Part shown: positions 37,021 through 44,419 of the stretch, one piece after another
How positions within the stretch are numbered: position 1 is the first letter of the stretch
Layout: the number at the start of each line of letters is the position of its first letter
DNA from: a bacterium
Lineage (GTDB): Bacteria > Pseudomonadota > Alphaproteobacteria > CAJXXZ01 > DAHXLG01
NCBI GenBank assembly: GCA_027371775.1
Contig: DAHXLG010000004.1
Location: 1 to 44,419 of the forward strand
DNA length: 44,419 bases
Direction of reading: 5' to 3'
Position numbers and translations under genes: made by a program
Notes under the pieces: model-generated
The model's database searches: none
The model's input: only the letters and a program-made list of their open reading frames with translations
Told to the model about the DNA's origin: nothing

Positions 37021-37255
37021 AAAGCACCTCTCGTTCAAAAAACCTAATAAAATGTAGAGTAAAAAGCTCTCTACAAACCAAAAAAAATTTCTCTTTAATA
37101 TAAATAAAATACTCGTCGGAAAATATTAAATGAAATTGTCTTGCAATATTAAAAAACCAAGCTTTTATTTTTGCAAATATTTTTGTAAACATTTCTTGCA
37201 CGAAACTCATTAATACACAGAATGGAATAGAATTATTACAAAAATTGAAGGACAT
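37007..37255 (-). CDS. Unknown small ORF between atpD and atpC
   Basis: An 82-residue frame whose ATG is three bases after the atpD stop, with AGGAG from the end of atpD about ten bases upstream. Its stop overlaps the atpC start by 14 bases. It is very rich in Phe and Ile (FTKIFAKIKAWFFNIARQ, then EYFIYIKEKFFLVCREL), with mixed charge and no clean membrane helix. Such a gene is not part of the standard operon. The tight fit on both sides argues for translation; the Phe-rich composition is also what AT-rich chance sequence would give. Real coding is uncertain. Confidence 0.4.
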   Translation of the reverse strand: MSFNFCNNSIPFCVLMSFVQEMFTKIFAKIKAWFFNIARQFHLIFSDEYFIYIKEKFFLVCRELFTLHFIRFFEREVLCAII

Positions 37256-37258
37256 TTA

Positions 37259-38716
<1,458 letters not shown>

Positions 38717-39511
38717 TCAGACTATACCTGCCGTTATTTCATTTAACTCGAGTGTGATTTTTTCCTGTCGAGCCTTATTATATAACCTTGCAATCAATTT
38801 TCCCATATCCTCTGCATTCGTTTTTGCCTGAGTCATCGCAACCAAACGTTGTATGTTTTCCTCAAGCATGCTAGACAACATGGCAGAGTACAAATATCGT
38901 GCAAGCAAAATCTGAGCATACTCACTTGGAATTTGATCAGCCATAGCTTTAGTTTCCTCATCCAAATTTTCACGCACAGCATCTAAAACTCTTTGTTTAG
39001 AAACAATTTGCTTAACCACAACTTTATCCTTGCTAAAATAATGCAGATTCATCTCACAAAATGAATGATTTTTCAAAAAATCAGAAACACGAGAAACTGC
39101 TTTAAACAATTCCATCTGATCAAGAAAAGTATTGCCAAAAAATAAAGTACGCTCATTATTAGCACAAGCACTCTCAAGCTTAGACCCGAACACTAACCAA
39201 TAATCTCCGTTATTCTTATGATACTTAAAATATGCGCTAATCTTATTCATAAAATCACCACACATACCTTTATCACAAGCTATTATAATGTTAACTTTGC
39301 AAACAGCATTTTTATTCATAATATGACCCAAAATCACATACTCTAAAATTCGATTTTCAGTAGCATCAATCATTTGAGAAGAATTCGCAAAATCAGCCAA
39401 GCATTTTTCAACCTTGCGCACGCGTACAACAGCAGCCGCTTTCATAGCACAACTTGCTCTGTATATCATATCAATTGTCTTTTTTCTGCTTTTTAAAGCT
39501 ATTAAACTCAT
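38717..39511 (-). CDS. atpG: F1 ATP synthase subunit gamma
   Basis: A 264-residue rotor shaft. The N-terminal helix MSLIALKSRKKTIDMIYRAS...MKAAAVVRVRKVEK and the C-terminal helix EENIQRLVAMTQAKTNAEDM...ARQEKITLELNEITAGI form the coiled coil inside the alpha3beta3 ring. The central Rossmann part is diverged and short relative to the usual 285-290 residues. ATG 39511 is two bases past the atpA stop, so coupling is likely. Confidence 0.94.
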   Translation of the reverse strand: MSLIALKSRKKTIDMIYRASCAMKAAAVVRVRKVEKCLADFANSSQMIDATENRILEYVILGHIMNKNAVCKVNIIIACDKGMCGDFMNKISAYFKYHKNNGDYWLVFGSKLESACANNERTLFFGNTFLDQMELFKAVSRVSDFLKNHSFCEMNLHYFSKDKVVVKQIVSKQRVLDAVRENLDEETKAMADQIPSEYAQILLARYLYSAMLSSMLEENIQRLVAMTQAKTNAEDMGKLIARLYNKARQEKITLELNEITAGIV

Positions 39512-39512
39512 T

Positions 39513-41060
39513 CTATGCTGCCTCAACCATGGTATATTGCCTCAAGAAATTCTTAATTGCCTCCACCATTTGTTCTTCAAGTCTTTCATCAAACGAGTGC
39601 TCTCGACTAATTGTTTCAACCAAAATAGGCTCTGCAACTTTCATATATTCAATAAGCTCATTTTCAAATTCTTCAACAGATCCTTTAAGCACAATTTTAT
39701 CCAACAACCCACGAATACCGGCAAACAAACCAATCACCATCTTCTCAAAACTCACTGGCTTATTTACATTTTGTTTAAACAAGTTAGTCAACAAACGTCC
39801 GCGCATCAACATTTTTTGTGTTTCAGCATCAAGATCAGAAACAGCACGTGCAAAAGATTCATATTCTCTAAACTGAGCCAATTCACCCTTCAATCTACCA
39901 GCAATCTTTCGCATCGCCTTATACTGCGCTGCTGAACCAATACGGCTTACAGAAAGACCAATATTAATAGCAGGCTTTTGTCCATCAAAAAACAATTGCT
40001 TATCAAGATAAATCTGTCCATCAGTAATCGAAATCACGTTAGTTGGAATGTAATCAGAAACATCGCCAGCTTGGGTTTCAATAATTGGAAGCATTGTCAC
40101 AGACCCACCACCAAGCTCATCTTTCATTTTCACAGCTCGCTCTAACAAACGTGAATGCAAATAGAAAATATCACCTGGATATGCTCCACGCGCAGGTGTA
40201 CGACGCATCAATAAGGAAATCTCACGGTACGCATCAGCATGTCTTGATAAATCATCAAACACCACAAGCGCGTTCATTCCCTGATCGCGAAAATATTCTG
40301 CAATCGCAGCGCCAGCCATAGGAGCAATATACTGCATAGAAGAAGGATCCGATGCGTCTGCAGTTACAATAATTGTATATTCCATAGCTCCATGTTTTTT
40401 GAACAAATCGTACATTTTAGCCACGTCTGCGCGCTTTTTACCAATTGCTACATAAATGCAATAAGCAAACTTCTCGCCTTTATCTCGTACATTTTTCTGC
40501 ATCAAAATAGTATCAATTGCAATTGAGCTTTTTCCAGATTGTCTATCACCTAGAATAAGCTGCTTTTGTCCTAAACCAATTGGAACTAGAGCATCGATAA
40601 TTTTAATACCAGTTTGCAATGGATCACACACAGAAGAACGCGACATAATCCCAGGAGCATCAGCTTCAATCAAACGTTTTTGCGAAAACTGCAAAGGACC
40701 ATCTTCATCAAGAGCTTGGCCAAGCGGATTAATAACTCTTCCAATCAAGCCTTCTCCCACAGGCACAGAAACATGTTCATTAGTAGCAAACACCTCAACG
40801 CCCTCTACAACCTGATCAGTTTTATTAAACAACATGATGTTAACAAAATTTTGCTCAATACCCATGACCATACCAAATCCATCATCAAGGAACTTAACAA
40901 TTTCGCCCAAGCTTACGCCGTCTAAACCAGCCACGCTTGCAATGCCATCACCTGCAGTAATGACAACACCAAAATCTTTTGGATCCAACCTGAGGTTAAA
41001 ATCTCTAATCTTAGCATTCAAACTATCTATAAATGATTGATAATCTTTAAAATGGCTCAT
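39513..41060 (-). CDS. atpA: F1 ATP synthase subunit alpha
   Basis: A 515-residue non-catalytic nucleotide-binding subunit. Walker A is GDRQSGKS (family GDRQTGKT), followed by CIYVAIGKKRADVA, VVFDDLSRHADAYREISLL, RTPARGAYPGDIFYLHSRLLERA and the signature PAINIGLSVSRIGSAAQ with the arginine finger. The start overlaps the atpH stop by four bases (ATGA). Length and all motifs are normal. Confidence 0.97.
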   Translation of the reverse strand: MSHFKDYQSFIDSLNAKIRDFNLRLDPKDFGVVITAGDGIASVAGLDGVSLGEIVKFLDDGFGMVMGIEQNFVNIMLFNKTDQVVEGVEVFATNEHVSVPVGEGLIGRVINPLGQALDEDGPLQFSQKRLIEADAPGIMSRSSVCDPLQTGIKIIDALVPIGLGQKQLILGDRQSGKSSIAIDTILMQKNVRDKGEKFAYCIYVAIGKKRADVAKMYDLFKKHGAMEYTIIVTADASDPSSMQYIAPMAGAAIAEYFRDQGMNALVVFDDLSRHADAYREISLLMRRTPARGAYPGDIFYLHSRLLERAVKMKDELGGGSVTMLPIIETQAGDVSDYIPTNVISITDGQIYLDKQLFFDGQKPAINIGLSVSRIGSAAQYKAMRKIAGRLKGELAQFREYESFARAVSDLDAETQKMLMRGRLLTNLFKQNVNKPVSFEKMVIGLFAGIRGLLDKIVLKGSVEEFENELIEYMKVAEPILVETISREHSFDERLEEQMVEAIKNFLRQYTMVEAA

Positions 41061-41545
41061 TTTATTATTTCCTCTTGTACGCTTGATTGTATATTGAACA
41101 GGATATTTTTAAAACTACCATCGTAATATTTGCCATCCAATTTAATTATCAATCCACCAATAATAGAATCATCTTGTTCGTATACAAAATTTAACTTGCC
41201 GTATTGTTTATGAAACTTCTCATTCAATTTCACCTCAAGCTCACCTCTAGAATCTATTTGTTTGGCAAAAATCACGAAGCAATCAAGCGGCTCATAAATC
41301 GCCTTTAAGCTAATATACAATTCATGCAACACAACCAATATCGTGTTAGGCATAAACTGAGCTCTAGCAACCTCTAGACACATAAAGAAATCTTTTGAAA
41401 ATTCTTTTTCAAGCTCCTTAAATACAACTTTCATATGCTCATGTGATAATTGGTTTGAAACCAATATTTGTCTTAATTTACAACACTCTGGTGCAAAAAA
41501 TTTTTTTAAACTATCGTAATTTTCTTTCGATTTGAAATTGCACAT
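41057..41545 (-). CDS. atpH: F1 ATP synthase subunit delta
   Basis: A 162-residue stator subunit joining F1 to the b subunits. The N-terminal part (six-helix bundle) is diverged and shorter than usual. The C-terminal family signature is clear: DDSIIGGLIIKLDGKYYDGSFKNIL. It is first in the atpH-A-G-D-C operon. The F0 genes are not adjacent, which is normal for alphaproteobacteria. No ribosome-binding site is evident before ATG 41545. Confidence 0.9.
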   Translation of the reverse strand: MCNFKSKENYDSLKKFFAPECCKLRQILVSNQLSHEHMKVVFKELEKEFSKDFFMCLEVARAQFMPNTILVVLHELYISLKAIYEPLDCFVIFAKQIDSRGELEVKLNEKFHKQYGKLNFVYEQDDSIIGGLIIKLDGKYYDGSFKNILFNIQSSVQEEIIK

Positions 41546-42041
41546 GATTCACAGCTATCAAAACATTATAGCACATAATAATCTTCTGTATAGCCATTTT
41601 GTATATTTTGCTAAACTATCAATATGGATATGAATCAATATCAATATTCCTAAACTTTCATATATCTTACTATTAGCCCATATAACATGGCTAAAAGAAC
41701 ATTGCCAAAAGCGCAAAATGTTGAAAATCTCGCACAGGCGATTGCTTGATTATGCAGCTTAATCTTGTTTATTAAAAATATGTTTTCTTGCTTAATGTTT
41801 AAATATCAACTTTCATATATTGTTAAAGAAAAGCAAAAATAGCTAAAATACAACGTATTTAAAAGCTAAAAACATTAATAGATCTTGAAAACCTGATAAT
41901 CTTATGTTACATTTGGGCTCTCATTGGGCTCTCAAACAAAATAGGTCTGGCCAACTTTAGTAGAATGTATCAAAACTCTTGTTAGCTATTCAAAACAAGA
42001 TACTAGCATGCAAGAAATTTTTATTTTATGATATAGGCATC
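41546..42041. other. Intergenic region upstream of atpH and tRNA-Thr
   Basis: About 495 AT-rich bases that should hold the atp promoter on the minus strand. An 11-bp tandem repeat, TTGGGCTCTCA, lies at 41913-41934. A plus-strand frame at 41687-41749 (MAKRTLPKAQNVENLAQAIA) is protein-like but stops after 20 codons; it may be a remnant. No RNA gene was recognised. Confidence 0.4.
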
Positions 42042-42116
<75 letters not shown>

Positions 42117-42186
42117 GGCAAAAAACACCATTTTCTTTACAAATCAAGCAAATAAGAATATCATTAAGAAAGAAATTGAGGAAACA

Positions 42187-42627
42187 ATGCAATACACGCT
42201 ATCTATAATCAAACCAGACGCAATGAAACGTAATTTGCAAGCAGCCATTTTGAAAATGATCGAAGATGCTGGCTTGAAAAGCTTAGTTCAAAAAACAATT
42301 CATCTAACAGCAGAGCAAGCCCAAGCGTTTTATGCAGTACACAAGGATCGTCCGTTCTATAAACAGCTATGGGAATCAATGATAGAATGCCCAGTATCAG
42401 TACAAGTTTTATACGCAGAAGATGCAATCAAGAAATATCGTGATCTAATGGGAGCAACAAACCCTAGCGACGCAAGCGAAGGCACAATCAGAAAAGAGCA
42501 TGGTCTTTCAATTGGAGAAAATTCTGTACACGGATCAGATAGTGAAAAAAATGCAGAATATGAAATTGCACAAATGTTTAGCGCAACTGAATTAATTGAA
42601 GCTGCTTTAAAAATCAAGTTGCAATAA
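42187..42627 (+). CDS. ndk: Nucleoside diphosphate kinase
   Basis: A 146-residue enzyme that moves the gamma-phosphate between NTPs and NDPs through a phospho-histidine. The active-site block is NSVHGSDS with H115, and the Kpn-loop region is NPSDASEGTIRKEHG. The N-terminus YTLSIIKPDA is normal. GAGG lies six bases before the ATG. The next small gene begins 19 bases after it with its own strong ribosome-binding site. Confidence 0.96.
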   Translation: MQYTLSIIKPDAMKRNLQAAILKMIEDAGLKSLVQKTIHLTAEQAQAFYAVHKDRPFYKQLWESMIECPVSVQVLYAEDAIKKYRDLMGATNPSDASEGTIRKEHGLSIGENSVHGSDSEKNAEYEIAQMFSATELIEAALKIKLQ

Positions 42628-42645
42628 AACTGTTTAGGAGAAAAT

Positions 42646-42792
42646 ATGACAACAAATACAAAAAAAACAAATAAATATTTATTAGCCGCAGGCTTTATAT
42701 TATCGTTATTTGGAGCATCCAAAATGTTCAAATCAACAGAATGTCCCATTTGCGAACAGCCAAAATGCCATTGCGCCACAAAGGCTGGCTAA
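42646..42792 (+). CDS. 48-residue membrane-anchored peptide with CxxC and CxC
   Basis: ATG 42646 is preceded by AGGAG with a five-base spacer, one of the best ribosome-binding sites here. The product begins with a polar N-terminus (MTTNTKKTNK), has one membrane segment (YLLAAGFILSLFGASKMF) and ends with a short tail, STECPICEQPKCHCATKAG. The tail has cysteines as C-x2-C-x4-C-x-C, a pattern suited to metal binding or thiol exchange. It lies between ndk and dsbB, all on the plus strand, and its leader AGGAGAAAATATG is the same as that of dsbB. The family is not recognised. The topology, whether the tail is periplasmic or cytoplasmic, cannot be settled from sequence. Confidence 0.65.
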   Translation: MTTNTKKTNKYLLAAGFILSLFGASKMFKSTECPICEQPKCHCATKAG

Positions 42793-42935
42793 TTAAACTA
42801 GATTCATGTATCACAAAACCAACATACTTAACATATAAAATCAATTTTAAATAAAACTAGTCGAATTTTCTTATTTGTTATAGACTTTATTTAAATTACA
42901 AAATTAGAGTAATAAAATAGCTAAAAGGAGAAAAT

Positions 42936-43358
42936 ATGAAAAACAGAAAATCATTCTGGCAACCAATGAAAGCAGAGCAAATGAAATACGCAATAATAGC
43001 ATTTTGGCTATGTGCATCATTTGCAATATTACCAAGATACCTTCCATTAGGCAGACCATGCGCACTGTGCTTGATACAAAACATACTGTACACAATTCTT
43101 GCTGCACTATGTTTCTTTGCAAAATGGGCTCCTTTGATGCGTAAAGCTAGCGAAATCTGCGCCTATATTATTGCACTGACAGCAACGTATCACATGACAA
43201 TCGTGCTAAACATAATCACTGGACCAAAAGTTTGCTCTCTAAATGCAACATTCCTAGAAAAGACATTATCCGCTTGCAACCAATCAAGTCCATGGATGGT
43301 TGCAACAAGTTTTAGCTTATCTCTAATCTTACTATGGCTTTTAAAGAAAGCAAAATAA
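42936..43358 (+). CDS. dsbB: Disulfide bond formation protein DsbB
   Basis: A 140-residue inner-membrane protein with four hydrophobic segments. It reoxidises DsbA and passes the electrons to quinone. The first cysteine pair is C42 and C45 (GRPCALCLIQN, the P-C-x-L-C-x-x-Q motif) and the second periplasmic pair is C100 and C114 (KVCSLN...SACNQSSPW). It is shorter than E. coli DsbB (176) and close to the compact alphaproteobacterial form. AAGGAG precedes the ATG. dsbA is not in this window. Confidence 0.9.
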   Translation: MKNRKSFWQPMKAEQMKYAIIAFWLCASFAILPRYLPLGRPCALCLIQNILYTILAALCFFAKWAPLMRKASEICAYIIALTATYHMTIVLNIITGPKVCSLNATFLEKTLSACNQSSPWMVATSFSLSLILLWLLKKAK

Positions 43359-44148
43359 GTCATTGTTTTTCAAAATCTTACTCAATACTTGCTCAATATT
43401 TTGAACAATAAGAATAATTTAAAAAGAAAAGTCAAAAAATAAAATATTAAGCAGTTATAAATTATAAAAGATTAACATCCAATCTCTGAATAAACTGCAG
43501 AATTAGCCTAACCAAGACAAATTAAGAATTGGAGAAGCGGATTTTAGGTATATATATAATTCATGATATCCGATTAGGCTTACAATATTCTCAAGAAAAC
43601 ACTTATAACTCAATTTATCAAACGATAAAAAATGATCTTTCTCAAATAATTTAGTTAAAATTGTACCATTGCTGGTTGCTTTATAGCAAAGCTACGCTCT
43701 TTAGAGAAATTTGCAAACTCATGCATAATTGAAAAAACCATTTAAAGCTTTTTTTCTAAAATTTCCAAGATAAGTTGCGCTTCAACAACACTATAGCGTA
43801 TACAATTGATCTTCTGCTTGCTTCCCCATCTGCAAATACTTACAAAAAGGAAATCTTTAAAAAAATCACATAAAAATTAATAATTTCTTTCAGCAAATTA
43901 TACTAAGAAGCAATTTGGATAAACAGAACTAAATTGCACATTTGATTTGCCACAAGAACTAAAAAGAAGCATAACATTCAACAATCTAGGCTTAGAAAGA
44001 TGATCGCGATTTCAAGCTTCAATAATTGGATTATTAAATTTTGCTCGATTAAATTTTTCTAATAGCAATTAAAGAATTTGCCTGAGCTTCATCATACCAA
44101 AGCTTTTGAAAAACGAGCGCAATAACCTTATTCAATCTTCTGACTATA
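43359..44148. other. Long AT-rich region with decayed minus-strand coding
   Basis: About 790 bases after dsbB. Several short minus-strand pieces look coded but are broken by stops or shifts, including the piece listed at 43742-43875, one around 43910-43985 (MLLFSSCGKSNVQFSSVYPN) and one around 44055-44150 (VRRLNKVIALVFQKLWYDEA). The last lies just past the stop of the repeat-protein gene, in another frame. No intact gene is supported. Confidence 0.4.
43742..43875 (-). pseudogene. C-terminal fragment of an unrecognised gene
   Basis: The minus-strand frame reads CDFFKDFLFVSICRWGSKQ, then KINCIRYSVVEAQLILEILE and KKL before TAA at 43742. The composition is that of a real amphipathic C-terminus, but the frame has no start codon and is closed upstream by TAA. 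It is probably the last piece of a decayed gene. Confidence 0.35.
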
Positions 44149-44419
44149 CTATTCTGCCAAATTAGACATAAAAGACGACATTAAATTCTTGGATACAGCA
44201 TCAAATAGAGCAATAGGATGCGCAGGAGAAATATTTAATTCATCTCTTTCTCTAGCTTGCTTAACTGGAGTATCTGGAGTACTTGCACGTGATATTAATC
44301 TATCAATAGGAGTATTTAAAGTAGGTACTGAAGATCCAGTATCATCAAATAGAGCAATAGGATGCGCAGGAGAAATATTTAATTCATCTCTTTCTCTAGC
44401 TTGCTTAACTGGAGTATCT
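44149..44419 (-). CDS. C-terminal part of a repeat protein, 5' end outside window
   Basis: The frame is open from the right edge to TAG at 44149, about 90 residues. It contains two copies of a 25-residue block (DTPVKQARERDELNISPAHP then IALFD) separated by a 23-residue linker (DTGSSVPTLNTPIDRLISRA and STP), giving a 48-residue period. After the last copy comes AVSKNLMSSFMSNLAE. It is polar, Pro/Thr/Ser-rich, with no membrane segment in view. The function is unknown; in host-associated bacteria such repeats are common in surface or secreted proteins, which is only a suggestion. Confidence 0.7.
   Translation of the reverse strand, partial: DTPVKQARERDELNISPAHPIALFDDTGSSVPTLNTPIDRLISRASTPDTPVKQARERDELNISPAHPIALFDAVSKNLMSSFMSNLAE
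44201..44419 (-). repeat. 144-bp direct repeat within the right-edge gene
   Basis: Copies start at 44201 and 44345, exactly 144 bases apart. At least 75 bases (44201-44275 and 44345-44419) are identical by eye and the second copy runs off the window. The period is a multiple of three, so the frame is kept. Confidence 0.9.

Noticed and set aside
39414-39935. 173-residue plus-strand ORF over the atpA/atpG junction
   Set aside because: It is antisense to two certain ATP synthase genes.
42357-42779. 140-residue minus-strand ORF over ndk and the small CxxC gene
   Set aside because: It is antisense to ndk, whose frame is certain, and has no features of its own.

Overview
This window looks like chromosome from a strongly AT-rich, reducing alphaproteobacterium, most likely a host-associated or intracellular one. 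The evidence for the class is a MipZ-type ATPase, the Ppx/GppA-RlmE gene pair, an F1 ATP synthase operon (atpHAGDC) with no F0 genes beside it, an NtrX-like regulator, and GatA/GatB together with AspRS and tRNA-Asn. The evidence for reduction is loose gene spacing, several shattered genes, decayed paralogues and slipped-strand duplications inside coding sequence. I cannot name the genus from sequence alone. The genetic code looks standard: TGG encodes Trp in conserved positions, and TGA ends gatA and the lipoprotein gene.

Layout. 1-1.4 kb: a secreted BPL_N-type amidotransferase-fold protein, cut by the window edge, and a decayed tandem copy. 1.8-6.5 kb: rpsD, dapB, an unrecognised secreted protein and aspS. 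6.6-8.9 kb: a shattered secreted-protein gene, mipZ, a doubtful small ORF and a non-coding stretch. 8.9-18.4 kb: ppx-rlmE, frr, an APC-family transporter, map, tRNA-Asn followed by a BON lipoprotein and rnhB, then lspA and mutL. 18.5-26.6 kb: a carboxylesterase, tRNA-Pro, tRNA-Thr(TGT), murC, a POT transporter with a lysine-rich tail, tRNA-Glu followed by rsmA, and an NtrX-like regulator with an eroded ATPase domain. 27-34.7 kb: dapA, accD-fdx-asd, a repeat array plus a copied gatB 3' end, gatA-gatB, and a GST-like gene. 34.7-41.5 kb: a possible 53-residue protein, fmt and atpH-A-G-D-(orf82)-C. 42 kb to the end: tRNA-Thr(GGT), ndk, a 48-residue membrane peptide with paired cysteines, dsbB, a decayed region and the 3' end of a gene for a repeat protein.

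Functionally, asd, dapA, dapB, murC and lspA show that lysine/meso-DAP, peptidoglycan and lipoprotein processing are retained. AspRS, tRNA-Asn and GatA/GatB suggest that Asn-tRNA is made by transamidation. frr, fmt, map, rpsD, rlmE and rsmA are translation housekeeping genes.

I found no convincing new multi-gene system. The best leads are: the lysine-rich tail on the POT transporter and the 16-bp duplication that shortens it; the small ORF inside the ATP synthase operon; the CxxC membrane peptide beside dsbB; two genes that start almost directly at tRNA 3' ends; the repeat insertion and altered GRG motif in RNase HII; and the 144-bp repeat protein at the right edge.
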